Below are positions 18,792 through 29,200 of a stretch of 64,000 nucleotides of DNA, one piece after another; within the stretch, counting starts at the first letter, position 1; each line of letters opens with the position of its first letter. The notes below the pieces were generated by a model. The model had not been told where the DNA came from, made no database searches, and saw only the letters and a program-made list of their open reading frames with translations. A program made the translations under genes and the position numbers. The stretch is from Methylococcaceae bacterium (GTDB taxonomy: Bacteria > Pseudomonadota > Gammaproteobacteria > Methylococcales > Methylomonadaceae), in assembly GCA_016715325.1 (NCBI GenBank), contig JADKAL010000003.1:1-64000 (forward strand), read 5' to 3'.

Positions 18792-18921
18792 ATAATGGGG
18801 TAAGGGGAAACTGTGCCTGAAAAAAGGCAAATGCCATTCATTACAGACCTATAGCCTCAATTTAGGAACAATACACACTCAATTCTATCTTCGGCAACTT
18901 CTGACAGGAGCTTTCCAGTAC

Positions 18922-19161
18922 TCATGAGATATGCGGGCTAGGGTGTTTAATTGCAAATTGGTGAAGAAAGTCATCCTCATTGCCTCTCTTAAGCTCATCA
19001 GATACTTTGTCAATTGAATAAAAATAGCCTTGTTGATGGCCTTCCAAAATCCACTGCCAAAATGCGGGAACAATTTCAGGATTGTAGTAATTATTTTTTG
19101 CAACAATTAAAACGTCAGTATCAAATAAGTACCGCTGTTCCCCCATCAAGGTATTAGTCAT
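18922..19161 (-). pseudogene. Truncated DUF4411 (PIN-like) toxin
   Basis: 79 aa: RYLFDTDVLIVAKNNYYNPE, PAFWQWILEGHQQG and SIDKVSDELKRGNEDD match the N-terminal half of DUF4411 proteins, which run to about 160 aa. It keeps the first PIN-type Asp, but the second half, with the remaining acidic residues, is missing. The sequence after the stop up to the IS end shows no recognisable continuation in any frame. It overlaps the ImmA-type partner by 4 nt (ATGA). Probably inactive after local damage, perhaps linked to the IS insertion. Confidence 0.7.
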
Positions 19162-20318
19162 AAATTACCGATCGTGGCAGCACTTTTGTTTAGCAAAATA
19201 GCCGCCTCACTTGGCATCATTTTATTGCTTTTGACTAGCTCTATCACTTTATTAGTGATAGTTTTGCTATTTCTAATAGGTACCATTACATTATGAGATG
19301 GGCCACCATCACCTTCTTTATTTTTTTCTTTATAAAGTCGCCAAGCTTTTTCAGTTTCAACACTTATTTGGTTGTATAAATTACGGCTAATTTTATGTTG
19401 AGTTAATGCCGTTCTAGCTATAACAAGCTCGCTTACTTTGAAATGCCTGTTTAATATTTTAATTTTTTCGCGGGCATTATCATCAGTGTTCCCCCATTGC
19501 GCTATAAAATCATCTCTAGGCACTAATACCAAGGCAGCAATTGCATTGCATTTTGCTTCACTTTGATTATCCGCATCAACAGAGGTATCGGATACCCCAG
19601 ACTCTCCCAGCCAAATGTGAGCTAGCTCATGAGCTAACGTAAAAATATTGGCATTTTTAGAGTCAGCACCATTAATAAATATACAAGGCGCATATTCATC
19701 TGTAATTACAAACCCTCTAAATTCTTGAACACTTAATGGTCTTCTAGTGGAGTTAATGACTATGCTGTTTTTGAAAATTAAAACTCCCGCATTCTCACAG
19801 GCTAAAGACAAGGCGGAAAAATAGTCCTCAGAATTTTTTAGTTTTAAACTATTGAGCTTTAGGGTGTTACGAATATCAGTAGCAACAATCTCGTTGGCGA
19901 TATTTTTGTTGTCAGCAAATTTTGCTACAAATGGTAACTTATTGGCATCAATAGAAAGGAGATAATTTTTATACCAAGTTTGTTTATGTTCAACATCACG
20001 TAGTATTTTTTTAAAGTCTGCACTAAATGGCGTATGGTGATTTACAGTTCTAAAATCAACAAATGTAGTCTCTGGCAAATAGTCTTTAGGTGGCGTTTCT
20101 AAAAATAAAAAACCAAATGGCACTTTGGCTTTTTCAGAGAATTTTTTTGCTTGCTCAATAGTCAATTTTCCTTCGGTGATATTTTGAGCTGTTTGTTCTG
20201 TTTTATACAAATAATGTGCAAAGTCAGACAAACTAAAGCCATTAGCAGCCGCAGCCCAAGATAATGTATCTACGCTTAGTTTTAATGTGTCTTGCATAAT
20301 TAGTTGTTGCCAATACAT
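19158..20318 (-). CDS. HTH-ImmA/IrrE-type metallopeptidase domain protein (COG2856-like)
   Basis: 386 aa. N-terminal XRE-type helix-turn-helix (about 10-55), then a DUF955/ImmA domain with the zinc motif LAHELAHIWLGESG (HExxH, about 228-241). The C-terminal region holds KVIELVKSNKMMPSEAAIL. Paired upstream of a DUF4411 gene with a 4-nt overlap, an arrangement predicted as a toxin-antitoxin type module. The start MYWQQLIMQDTLKL could instead be the second Met at 20294. The gene is markedly AT-rich compared with neighbours, suggesting acquisition by transfer. Confidence 0.8.
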   Translation of the reverse strand: MYWQQLIMQDTLKLSVDTLSWAAAANGFSLSDFAHYLYKTEQTAQNITEGKLTIEQAKKFSEKAKVPFGFLFLETPPKDYLPETTFVDFRTVNHHTPFSADFKKILRDVEHKQTWYKNYLLSIDANKLPFVAKFADNKNIANEIVATDIRNTLKLNSLKLKNSEDYFSALSLACENAGVLIFKNSIVINSTRRPLSVQEFRGFVITDEYAPCIFINGADSKNANIFTLAHELAHIWLGESGVSDTSVDADNQSEAKCNAIAALVLVPRDDFIAQWGNTDDNAREKIKILNRHFKVSELVIARTALTQHKISRNLYNQISVETEKAWRLYKEKNKEGDGGPSHNVMVPIRNSKTITNKVIELVKSNKMMPSEAAILLNKSAATIGNL

Positions 20319-20456
20319 TCCTCAATTTTTATTCTACAGTTATCCTTAAAGCCCTACAATCCTTAATCCCATCTGTTGGGCTTTTTGTATCCCGTATATG
20401 GGTAATAGTGTAGGTTGGAGCTGACGTTAGGAAACCCAACAATCCACCCAATGACT

Positions 20457-20858
20457 CTAACTTAAAACCCACTGTTTTTGCTTTAACGGTACAACTTGGC
20501 TGATGGTGATAAAATCGCGGTCATCATGGATTAATAATAGCTGGTTTTCCAAGGTAATCTGGGCGATGCAGCAATCGATTGGGCTACGCACGGTGAGTCC
20601 TTGTTTCCGCAAATCGTAATAGATTCTGGCAGCCGCCGACCATGTAGTCGGTTGAATTTCAATATAATCCTGACCGTCAAGATATTCACTTAATAAGCTC
20701 CATTCGCGCTCGTCACGGCAGCCTTGCAATAATTCCAGTTGCTGGAAACGTGTAAAAACAATGTCTTGTTCTCCAATGAATTCATAAAAATGTCGGCTAT
20801 AGCGTTGGGTTTTATCACGAAAGATATTAATCCAGATTGAGGTATCAATCAGTATCAT
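20457..20858 (-). CDS. vapC: VapC-type PIN-domain toxin ribonuclease
   Basis: 133 aa from the ATG at 20858 (MILIDTSIWINIF), which overlaps the vapB stop region by 14 nt; a longer in-frame start at 20900 would bury more of vapB. PIN acidic residues are seen in LIDTSIW, QQLELLQG, RSPIDCCIAQ and HDDRDF. VapC toxins cleave RNA, often initiator tRNA or rRNA. Complete and paired, so probably functional. Confidence 0.9.
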   Translation of the reverse strand: MILIDTSIWINIFRDKTQRYSRHFYEFIGEQDIVFTRFQQLELLQGCRDEREWSLLSEYLDGQDYIEIQPTTWSAAARIYYDLRKQGLTVRSPIDCCIAQITLENQLLLIHDDRDFITISQVVPLKQKQWVLS

Positions 20859-21057
20859 GCCGTAATTCGCGCAGTTGTTTATGGTCGTAATCATCCGCAA
20901 ACTGGATTTTACCGGCTAGATCGAATAAGTTTTTTTTGCGACGGGACCGTATCAACTCCCGTAACGCCAAATCGATCAATTCGCGTTTAGTGCGTACGCC
21001 CGTTAACGTAGTTGCTTCTTTTACTAGGGTTTCATCAAGAACAATATTGGTTCGCAT
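20845..21057 (-). CDS. vapB: VapB-type antitoxin
   Basis: 70 aa. N-terminal ribbon-helix-helix MRTNIVLDETLVKEATTLTG with RTKRELIDLALRELI, then a C-terminal arm (KIQFADDYDHKQLRELRHD) of the type that binds VapC. First gene of the pair, with a palindromic operator directly upstream. Confidence 0.9.
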   Translation of the reverse strand: MRTNIVLDETLVKEATTLTGVRTKRELIDLALRELIRSRRKKNLFDLAGKIQFADDYDHKQLRELRHDTD

Positions 21058-21068
21058 AGAGATCTTTA

Positions 21069-21088
21069 ATACACATGAGAGTGTGTAT
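21069..21088. promoter_or_regulatory. Candidate vapBC operator
   Basis: Inverted repeat ATACACA (21069-21075) / TGTGTAT (21082-21088) with a 6-nt spacer, ending 11 nt upstream of the vapB ATG. Position and size fit autoregulation by the VapBC complex. Confidence 0.65.
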
Positions 21089-21304
21089 ACTACACAAAAA
21101 CTAAAATTCTGTATGCTGAATTTTCTATGGCTTCTTTTTTGAATTTCGTTAGGTGCTATTGTTTATTTTCATTAGCGTTTAATTGTTAAGCCTCTAAAAG
21201 GAAAATATTGAATTGCCTAGTCAACCTGAGTGCATGCGCATCTGGTATCATAAGCCATTGAATGCAGTCAGTTCGTCGGCATTCCTTTTGCCTATGAGTC
21301 TAGA

Positions 21305-22687
21305 GTGAACACTGCCGCCTTTTCTTCCTTACCGTTAAAACCCGCGCTACTGGAAAATATCGAATCCTTGGGTTATACCCAGTTAACGCCGATTCAGGCC
21401 GAAAGTTTACCTCACATTCTTGAGGGTAAGGATGTGATAGCCCAGGCGAAAACCGGGAGCGGCAAAACCGCTTGTTTCGGCATCGGAATGTTATCGCGGT
21501 TGGATTTGAGTAACTTTCGAGTTCAGGCGCTGGTAGTTTGCCCGACGCGTGAATTGGCCGATCAGGTTTGCAAGGAAATCCGGCGTTTGGCGCGCTTTAC
21601 CCAGAATATAAAGGTATTGCCCTTATGCGGCGGTGTGCCTTTCGGCCCGCAAGTGGATTCGTTACGTCACGGCGTTCATATTGTGGTCGGTACGCCGGGA
21701 CGTTTGCAGGAACATCTGCGAAAGCGTAGCTTACGTTTAACCAATCTGAAAATTCTGGTGTTGGATGAAGCCGACCGTATGCTGGACATGGGGTTTGAGG
21801 AAGCCGTTACCGAGGTGATTTCCCACGCGCCAACGCATCGGCAAACCTTATTGTTTTCCGCCACGTTTCCCGATCCGATCCGGGAACTGAGCCAAAAATT
21901 TCAATACAAGCCGGTCACGGTCAGTATCGACGAGCAACATCATGTCGATGTGATCGAGCAGCTTTTTTATCCGGTCGAAAAGAACCGGCGAACGAATGCT
22001 TTAGGTTATCTGCTTTCCTATTTTCGTCCCGAATCGACGGTGATTTTTTGCAATACTAAAAAGGATTGCCACGATATTACGAATGAATTGGCGAATAGCG
22101 GTTTTTCCGTTCAAGCCTTGCACGGCGACCTGGAGCAGAAAGACCGAGACCAAGTGCTGGTGCGCTTTGCTAACAAAAGCTGTTCCATTCTGGTGGCGAC
22201 CGATGTCGCCGCGCGCGGTTTGGATATTAAAGATTTGCAGGCCGTGATCAATTACGAACTGCCGTGGGATCCGGAAATTTATGTGCATCGCATCGGTCGT
22301 ACCGGTCGGGCGGGCAACAAAGGCTTGGCGCTGAGTTTATGTACCCAGCAGGAGCTGAATCGGGTTAAAGCGATTGAAGAATACCAAAACGCGTCTGTCA
22401 AATGGGATGAAGTCGCGCCGTTCAAAATGGATAGAGAACACCGTTTCGATCCGCCGATGACAACGTTATGGCTCGGCGGCGGTCGCAAGGATAAGGTTCG
22501 CCCCGGCGATATTTTGGGGGCGTTGACCGGCGACGTTGGTATTCCCGGCACTGAAGTCGGCAAAATCGACATCTTCGACAATCATGCGTTTGTTGCGGTC
22601 AAACGGGAGTTTGCCGATAAAGCAGTTAGTTGTTTACGAAACGGTAAGGTAAAGGGACGCAGTTTTAACGTTCGTAAATCCTCATAA
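21305..22687 (+). CDS. dbpA: ATP-dependent RNA helicase DbpA
   Basis: 460 aa, GTG start. DEAD-box motifs: TPIQAESLP (Q motif), AKTGSGKTA (I), PTRELADQV (Ia), VGTPGRL (Ib), VLDEADRML (II), LLFSATF (III), ATDVAARGLDI (V) and YVHRIGRTGRAG (VI). The C-terminal about 80 residues (TTLWLGGGRKDKVRPGDILG) form the DbpA RNA-binding domain that targets 23S rRNA hairpin 92. Acts in large-subunit assembly. Monocistronic. Confidence 0.95.
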   Translation: MNTAAFSSLPLKPALLENIESLGYTQLTPIQAESLPHILEGKDVIAQAKTGSGKTACFGIGMLSRLDLSNFRVQALVVCPTRELADQVCKEIRRLARFTQNIKVLPLCGGVPFGPQVDSLRHGVHIVVGTPGRLQEHLRKRSLRLTNLKILVLDEADRMLDMGFEEAVTEVISHAPTHRQTLLFSATFPDPIRELSQKFQYKPVTVSIDEQHHVDVIEQLFYPVEKNRRTNALGYLLSYFRPESTVIFCNTKKDCHDITNELANSGFSVQALHGDLEQKDRDQVLVRFANKSCSILVATDVAARGLDIKDLQAVINYELPWDPEIYVHRIGRTGRAGNKGLALSLCTQQELNRVKAIEEYQNASVKWDEVAPFKMDREHRFDPPMTTLWLGGGRKDKVRPGDILGALTGDVGIPGTEVGKIDIFDNHAFVAVKREFADKAVSCLRNGKVKGRSFNVRKSS

Positions 22688-22689
22688 TA

Positions 22690-22727
22690 AAAAAACGGTA
22701 AAGTGTTTAATCTTTGCCGTTTTTTTA
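22690..22727. terminator. Terminator after dbpA
   Basis: Stem AAACGGTAAAG / CTTTGCCGTTT (one mismatch) around 22690-22726, loop TGTTTAAT, followed by a T tract; A/T flanks make it bidirectional between dbpA and the convergent suhB. Confidence 0.85.
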
Positions 22728-22790
22728 TACTGAAAACTTATTCAGAAGGATGAATATTATTTGTTGACTGGATCGGCCTAGCGTTAATCT

Positions 22791-22898
22791 ATAGATTCGG
22801 CCTTGTGAAGTCTTAACTTCCGTTAGCCTTTCGAAATGCGGTCTGTGCTTCGACTTGTTCAGCACGAACGATTCAGATTTTAAAAGACCTAATCAATA
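22791..22898. repeat. TIR-bearing intergenic repeat, copy 3 (type B)
   Basis: Starts ATAGATTCGGCC and ends GACCTAATCAATAAC, with the type-B interior ACTTCCGTTAGCC, CTTCGACTTGTTC and AGCACGAACGATTCAGA. It lies between the dbpA terminator and the suhB stop. A second GATCGGCC sits at about 22771, perhaps the edge of an older copy. Confidence 0.75.
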
Positions 22899-22906
22899 AC
22901 AACCGA

Positions 22907-23701
22907 TTACTTTAAATTCTCCGTAACATGCGGCTCAATCAGCTGATACAACATTTGATGCATTTTCGGGCTTCCTGCAATCACATTGCCTGATGATAAG
23001 TAATTGTCATTAAAGGAAAAGTCGGTTACAACACCGCCCGCTTCTTTTATCAAAAGAATGCCTGCCGCCATATCCCATTCCATAATCCCTATTTCCCAAA
23101 AGCCGTCCAAACGGCCTGCGGCAACATAAGCCAAGTCTAACGCGGCTGCTCCAGCCCGTCGAATACCGGCGGCTTGCATGGAAATCGATTTAAACATCCC
23201 GACATAAGACTCCAGATGAAGGTCGGTTTTAAAGGGGAATCCGGTCCCGATAAGCGCGCCTTTCATGCTGGTTTGGTTGGTGACGCGTAAACGCCGGCTG
23301 TTTAACATGGCGCCGCCGCCGCGTTTGGCGGTAAACAATTCGTCTCGTAAGGGATCGTAAATAGCGGCGACTTCCAACCGGCCTTTGTGTTTTAAGGCAA
23401 TCGAAACGGCATATTGTGGAAAACCGTGTAAAAAATTCGTTGTGCCGTCTAGGGGGTCGATGACCCAGACAAAGTCGTTTCCTTGATGTTCGCCGCTTTC
23501 TTCGGCCAGAATGGCGTGATCCGGGTAGGCGGTTCGAATGATATTGATGATTTCACGTTCGGCGGCGCGGTCTACCTCGCTGGCAAAATCGTTTTTGCCT
23601 TTTTGGTCGATTTTAAGGTGGCCGATGTTATCGGATGAACGCAGGATGAGGTCGCCAGCACTGCGGGCAGCGCGGACGGCGATATTGAGCATGGGTTGCA
23701 T
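22907..23701 (-). CDS. suhB: Inositol-1-monophosphatase family protein SuhB
   Basis: 264 aa. Lithium-sensitive phosphatase motifs: AILAEESGEH, WVIDPLDGTTNFLHGFP and GIMEWDMAAGILLIKEAGG (metal ligands). SuhB dephosphorylates inositol-1-phosphate and in enterobacteria also joins rRNA antitermination complexes; the second role is known for E. coli and only inferred here. Divergent from trmJ with 89 nt between starts. Confidence 0.93.
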   Translation of the reverse strand: MQPMLNIAVRAARSAGDLILRSSDNIGHLKIDQKGKNDFASEVDRAAEREIINIIRTAYPDHAILAEESGEHQGNDFVWVIDPLDGTTNFLHGFPQYAVSIALKHKGRLEVAAIYDPLRDELFTAKRGGGAMLNSRRLRVTNQTSMKGALIGTGFPFKTDLHLESYVGMFKSISMQAAGIRRAGAAALDLAYVAAGRLDGFWEIGIMEWDMAAGILLIKEAGGVVTDFSFNDNYLSSGNVIAGSPKMHQMLYQLIEPHVTENLK

Positions 23702-23790
23702 ATAGCTTGATTGTATAATGAGCGATTTAGAAAATCCGATAAGGATAACAAATCTTTTGTTAAACTTGGCGCTTTTTTTGAGTTGGAGCC

Positions 23791-24543
23791 GTGTTGAGTA
23801 GTCTTGGGCATATTAAGATCGTTCTGGTGGAAACTTCGCATCCGGGTAATATCGGGGCTGTTGCGCGGGCGATGAAGAATATGGCGATGGACAATCTTTG
23901 TCTGGTTAATCCTAAAATTTTTCCGAGTGCGGAGGCAACGGCGCGCGCCTCCGGTGCGGACGATATTTTATCGTCTGCCAAGATTTATCCGACGTTGCAA
24001 GACGCCATTGCCGATTGTCAGCTTGTTTTGGGTACGAGCGCCCGTTGCCGGACGATTAGCTGGCCTGAATTGACGCCGCGCGAATGTGCCGAGAAAGTGG
24101 TCATTCATGAACCTGAAAATAAGGTCGCGATAATCTTCGGCCGGGAAAACTCCGGTTTAAAAAACCACGAAATGGATTGTTGCCATTATTTATTGCGAAT
24201 TCCCTGTAATCAAGAATACAGCTCGTTGAATATTGCTGCCGCCGCGCAGGTGATCTGCTACGAGCTTTTCGTCGCCTCCGGGATTCAGCAGACGGTCAGC
24301 ATCGGCGACAAAGGTGAAGAGCCGTTGGCAACGGCTGAACAGATGGAGTCGTTTTACGGTCATTTACAAGAGGCCTTGGTCGATATAGATTTTATGCATC
24401 CCGACAAATCGAGATCAATCATGCGGCGTTTGCGCCGGATTTATAACCGGATACAACTCGATACTAAGGAATTGGATATTCTCAGAGGTATTTTGAGAAT
24501 GTCCCAAGGTAACAAGAGGAAAGAAAAATGTTTGAAAGAATAA
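23791..24543 (+). CDS. trmJ: tRNA (Cm32/Um32) 2'-O-methyltransferase TrmJ
   Basis: 250 aa SPOUT methyltransferase. [20 protein letters not shown] at the N-terminus, then [15 protein letters not shown] and [19 protein letters not shown] (the knotted SAM-binding part), followed by the TrmJ C-terminal helical extension ([17 protein letters not shown]). Start is GTG 23791, with TTG 23794 possible. Methylates the ribose of position 32 in tRNAs. Overlaps cysE by 16 nt. Confidence 0.93.
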   Translation: MLSSLGHIKIVLVETSHPGNIGAVARAMKNMAMDNLCLVNPKIFPSAEATARASGADDILSSAKIYPTLQDAIADCQLVLGTSARCRTISWPELTPRECAEKVVIHEPENKVAIIFGRENSGLKNHEMDCCHYLLRIPCNQEYSSLNIAAAAQVICYELFVASGIQQTVSIGDKGEEPLATAEQMESFYGHLQEALVDIDFMHPDKSRSIMRRLRRIYNRIQLDTKELDILRGILRMSQGNKRKEKCLKE

Positions 24544-25352
24544 AAGAAGATATTGCCTGTGTTTTCGGGCGCGATCCCGCCGCGCAATCGGTATTGGAAG
24601 TCGTAACCGCTTATCCCGGTTTTCATGCGGTGATGATTCACCGCCTTAGTCATAAATTCTGGAATGCCGGTTTTAAGTGGTTGGCGCGGTTTATCTCCCA
24701 TATCAGCCGGTGGTTGACGGGCATAGAAATACATCCCGGCGCGCAAATCGGCAGACGCTTCTTTATCGACCATGGCATGGGTGTGGTGATCGGCGAAACC
24801 GCCATCATCGGCGACGATTGCACCTTATATCACGGTGTTACCTTGGGCGGTACGACCTGGAACAAAGGTAAACGTCATCCTACCTTGGGAAACGGTGTAG
24901 TCGTCGGCGCCGGCGCGAAAATTTTGGGGCCGATTGAAATCGGCGCGGGCGCAAGGGTCGGATCGAATTCCGTCATTCTGAAGCCGGTGCCGGATGGTGC
25001 CACCGTGGTCGGTATTCCCGGTCACGTGATCGACATGAAGACCAGAGCGGATAAACCGCAATACGGCTGGCTGGATAGCAATCCCGAATTGGCGAAAGAA
25101 CCCGAAGCGCAAATGAAAAAAACCGAGCGCGACCTTATCGCGAGCAAAATGGGTTTCGATCCTTACGGCGCCACCGCCGATATGCCCGATCCTGTCGCTT
25201 ATGCGATCAACCACATGCTCGACCATATTCATTCTCTCGATCATCAAATTGAAGCTATGCAAAAAGCCATCAATGATGCCGGGATTAATTGCGCGAAAAC
25301 ACCGATGCGTTCGCTGGAAGATTGCCAGATAGAGGACGGCTCCGGAAAGTAA
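24528..25352 (+). CDS. cysE: Serine O-acetyltransferase
   Basis: 274 aa. Left-handed beta-helix acetyltransferase: [38 protein letters not shown] (active-site His) and [13 protein letters not shown]. It lacks the long N-terminal domain of enterobacterial CysE and has an extended C-terminus, like the shorter serine acetyltransferases (NifP/SAT type) found next to trmJ and isc genes in other proteobacteria. Makes O-acetylserine for cysteine synthesis. No isc genes follow here. Confidence 0.92.
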   Translation: MFERIKEDIACVFGRDPAAQSVLEVVTAYPGFHAVMIHRLSHKFWNAGFKWLARFISHISRWLTGIEIHPGAQIGRRFFIDHGMGVVIGETAIIGDDCTLYHGVTLGGTTWNKGKRHPTLGNGVVVGAGAKILGPIEIGAGARVGSNSVILKPVPDGATVVGIPGHVIDMKTRADKPQYGWLDSNPELAKEPEAQMKKTERDLIASKMGFDPYGATADMPDPVAYAINHMLDHIHSLDHQIEAMQKAINDAGINCAKTPMRSLEDCQIEDGSGK

Positions 25353-25379
25353 TAAAACATCGCATAAAATCCTTTCTTA

Positions 25380-25570
25380 TTGATTCGCCTTTCAACCGTG
25401 CGTGTTGAAAGGCTTTACGTGCTTTAACTAGGAAAACTCTGATTAAATTCTTCGATAAGCTTATAGCGAACGGTAAAGTTGTGATTCTATTATTGGTTCG
25501 ATCAACTCACCATCTATGCCCTTGAGGGTGCGAACGGTAGTTAATATTTCATAAGGTAGGGTCGATAGGA
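25380..25570. repeat. Degenerate fragments of the type-B repeat
   Basis: Fragments TTGATTCGCCTTTCAACCG, GTTGAAAGGCTTTACGTGC (about 25380-25425) and GTGCGAACGGTAGTTAATAT (about 25530-25550) match parts of the type-B element but are scattered and substituted. They occupy the first part of the 887-bp gap between cysE and the heme peroxidase gene. Confidence 0.4.
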
Positions 25571-25716
25571 TTTTTACGACGATAAAACCTATACACTCAA
25601 TACACACTATCAAGTGCCTCTGAAAATTGAGCGGAATTTTAGAGGTGTGTTATCCAAAACCTGTCTGGTTTCTGTTCGCCTTTTCGTTAATTGTTGACCA
25701 ATCTTGCCGCCAAGTA

Positions 25717-25870
25717 ATATTGATTCGGCCCCTTAAGATTTGAGCCTAAGGTACATACGCTCCCTTCGGCTTCGCTCCGGGTGCAATAACAAGCATTCAT
25801 GCTTTTCCACAGAGTTCACTGAGCGGAAGCCGAAGGTAAATTTAAGCTTGGCAAGGCTGAAACTGTAGTC
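25717..25870. repeat. TIR-bearing intergenic repeat, copy 4 (type A)
   Basis: Starts ATATTGATTCGGCC and ends with a diverged GGCTGAAACTGTAGTC. Interior CTCCCTTCGGCTTCGCTCC ... ACTGAGCGGAAGCCGAAGG, with AGCATTCATGCTTTTCC at the centre, the long type-A palindrome. Confidence 0.75.
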
Positions 25871-25918
25871 TGTCGCGTCACACCTTCGGTTGCTCATAAC
25901 CTTGTAACAGTTTCGTAA

Positions 25919-25954
25919 TATACGTGCAAATACTTACAAGTGTGTGCACGTATA
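25919..25954. promoter_or_regulatory. 10-bp inverted repeat upstream of the peroxidase gene
   Basis: TATACGTGCA (25919-25928) and TGCACGTATA (25945-25954), perfect arms with a 16-nt spacer, about 290 nt upstream of the peroxidase ATG. The rest of the leader to 26239 is AT-rich with no convincing gene; a 64-codon ORF at 25999 has no recognisable features. Could be a regulator site or RNA hairpin. Confidence 0.45.
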
Positions 25955-26239
25955 GTAAAAATAAATAACTTAGATAAATTATTAACCGTGGGGAAAGCAT
26001 GGAGTTTAGCTCTCGAAATTTCACCAGAAACAAACTGCAGTTGTTGCGAAGTGAATATGAAGTCAAGGGAGAAGTGCGCTTTGAAATTCTCTACAGGGGA
26101 AACAGAGGGTTTATGTTGAAACGATTTATGTCGAGGGTGCGATTGCCTATCAAAAACTTATTATCACACGACCGCGTAATACTAACAAATTAACCATTGT
26201 GTTTCCTATTTGTCATTACTTAACTTTGAGGAGTAGGAA

Positions 26240-29200
26240 ATGTTATCTCAAATTCAACACAGACTAAAGCTGATAGCAAAGCGGCCGTTGATGGCTGTAT
26301 TGATGACGCTGGTTATATCCATGTCGAACGTCGGTGTGGAGCCTTCACGGGCAGCTATAAATACCTCGCCTGTAGGGGCCGGGTTTACTGTTACTGCCGC
26401 CGATTTAGCGTTCATTCTCAAGCAGATTAAAATCGCCGAGTATCATGCGGCGAATACCACATCGACAACAGGCCTTTGCGGCGCAATGGTTGGGCCTGGT
26501 CCTAACCAAATTCCTAGTACATTATTATCCTTCGGATTACGGACTGTAGATGGATCATGCAATAACTTACAACTTGGACAGGAGACTTACGGCTCAGCGG
26601 ACCAACCGTTTCCGCGTCTGACAACGCCTGTATTCAAACAAGCGGAAGATGCTACGGCGTTCGGCGGTCCGCTTATTTCATCGTACGCACAGACCAGCGG
26701 TGCAGTGGTAGACTCGCAACCGCGATTGGCGAGTAATTTGATTGTCGATCAGACTTCCACTAACCCAGCCGCGATATTCGTCGCCGGTTTTCCCTCAAGA
26801 ACTCAGGGTAATGAAGGAGTTGTTCCCTGTACGGTCGAGCCGACAACGCCGGGCGGTACCGACGGTATTCCTCTCGGTTGTGTACCGGCGCACGAAACGC
26901 TTTTTATCCCGAATGTAACTACTGATGTCGGTTTATCTCCGCCTTTTAATTCCTTGTTCACCATATTCGGGCAGTTTTTCGATCACGGTCTCGACAAAAT
27001 CACCAACGGCGGCGCCGGTACGGTGTTCGTCCCATTAAAAGCCGATGACCCGCTCGTTGCCGGACCGGATCATCTGTTCAATACCGGGGACGATTTACCG
27101 CCTCAATTGCGTTTCATGATGGTGACACGCGGTACGATTGTTCAGCCAACTTGCTCTGACAGCACTAATCCAAATTGTTATCGCAGCGCGCCGAACACCG
27201 ATACACCTTTTGTGGATCAAAGCCAAACCTATACTTCGCACGCGTCTCACCAATTGTTCATGCGTGAGTATGTGCTGGTTGCCGGAACACCGGTAGCGAC
27301 AGGAAAATTTCTCTCCGATACCGATGGTGGGATAGCCAATTGGGCGGCGGTTAAAGCTCAGGCAGCTAATAGGCTAGGTCTTCAACTTATCGACGTGGAT
27401 GTTAACAATATTCCGCTAATGGCGACAGACCAGTACGGAAACTATATTCCCGGCCCGTTACGCGGATTGCCGCAATATGTGACGACAACCGGTACCGGCC
27501 TTGTCGAAGGAGATTTGGTAAATCCGGTTCCTGTTCCGGCAAATGCAATTCGTGTCGATAGAGCGTTTCTTAACGATATTGCGCACAGTGCAGTCCCAGG
27601 AAGCCTCAGCGCTCCTAAACCGCCCGATGCCGATACAACTGCAGGAGGCAGTTTGGATACGCCGTCTCCAGCGGGATCTTATGACAATGAATTGCTCGAT
27701 CTGCACTTTATTTGCGGCGATGGCCGGTGTAATGAAAATATCGGTCTGACAGCAGTTCACCAAGTTTTCCATATGGAACATGATCGTCTGGTTGATTATT
27801 TCATCAATCCTACGAATGGTGTGTTGACTAGGCCGGAGAACCTTGCACTATGGAATGATTTCAGAAACGTTAACTTAACCCCGGCAAATCCGGGAGATAA
27901 GACATTCACTTATGGCGAGCGTTTATTCCAAGCTGCGCGTTTTGTTACCGAAATGGAATATCAACATTTGGTCTTTGAAGAGTTCGCACGCAAAGTGCAA
28001 CCCGCGATTAACCCATTTGAACCCTTTGCTTTCAACCAAACGGATTTGAATTCCGCTATCACGTCTGAATTTGCCCATGCTGTTTATCGCTTCGGTCACT
28101 CAATGTTGACGGAAACACTACCTCGGCTCAATGCACCTGTATCGGTGTCTGCGGGCGCTCCGCTGCATAATGATATTAAACTGCTCGATGGGTTTCTCAA
28201 TCCGTCCGCGTTCTATAATGGCGGTAATAATGTCACGCTAACTTCCCGGCAAGGCACCGCTTCTCTCATCATGGGGCTATCGGATCAGGTCGGTAACGAG
28301 ATTGATGAGTTCGTCACGGATACACTTCGTAACCATCTACTGGGACTTCCTCTCGATCTACCCAGTATTAACATGGCGAGAGCCAGGAGCGAAGGAGTCC
28401 CATCGCTAAACAATTTCCGAAAACAAATCTGGGCAGCGACAAACGACGGTCAATTGGCACCATACTCGCATTGGGTCGGATTCGGCGAAGAGATTAAGCA
28501 TCCGGTATCGCTCGTTAACTTTATCGCTGCTTACGGTAAACATCCAACGATTGTTAATGCAGCGACATTAGCAGCAAAACGTATTGCAGCCGACCAAATT
28601 GTCAATGGCACCGTACTACCGGGTCCCGATGGCGTGTTGGTTGACGATCCTTTAACCTTGGTAGATGAGAGCGCAGATAATATCTTCCCGCCCGAAGATA
28701 GTGCGGACTTTATGTTCAGCACGAATGCCTGGGCTAATGATGTTAACGGCGTTTCCAGCACTGGAGTTGACGATATCGACCTTTGGATAGGCGGTCTGGC
28801 AGAAAAGACTAATTTGTTCGGCGGTCTGTTAGGGTCTACTTTCAACTATGTCTTTGAAAAGCAATTGACCGATCTTCAAAACGGCGACCGGTTTTATTAC
28901 CTTGCGCGCACGCCGGGTATGAACTTGCGGACACAACTAGAAGGAAACTCCTTCTCTGAAATGGTTATGCGTAATACCAATCCGTATACCCACACCTTAA
29001 AAGCCGATCCTTTTGCAACGGCTGATTGTAAGTTCGAAAGCGAAAATCTTATCTTTCCTGCGCTTGCCGGTAGCTTTATCACAGGCCCCGGATCGATTCA
29101 AGACGACCCGGCCACTGAATGTGACGAAAACCGTTTATTACTTCGTGAACCGGACGGCAGAATTAGATACCGTGCAGTCAATAGTGTCGACCCTGCGGGC

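Noticed and set aside
25999..26193. 64-codon ORF in the peroxidase leader
   Set aside because: No recognisable domain, poor ribosome site, lies in an AT-rich leader.
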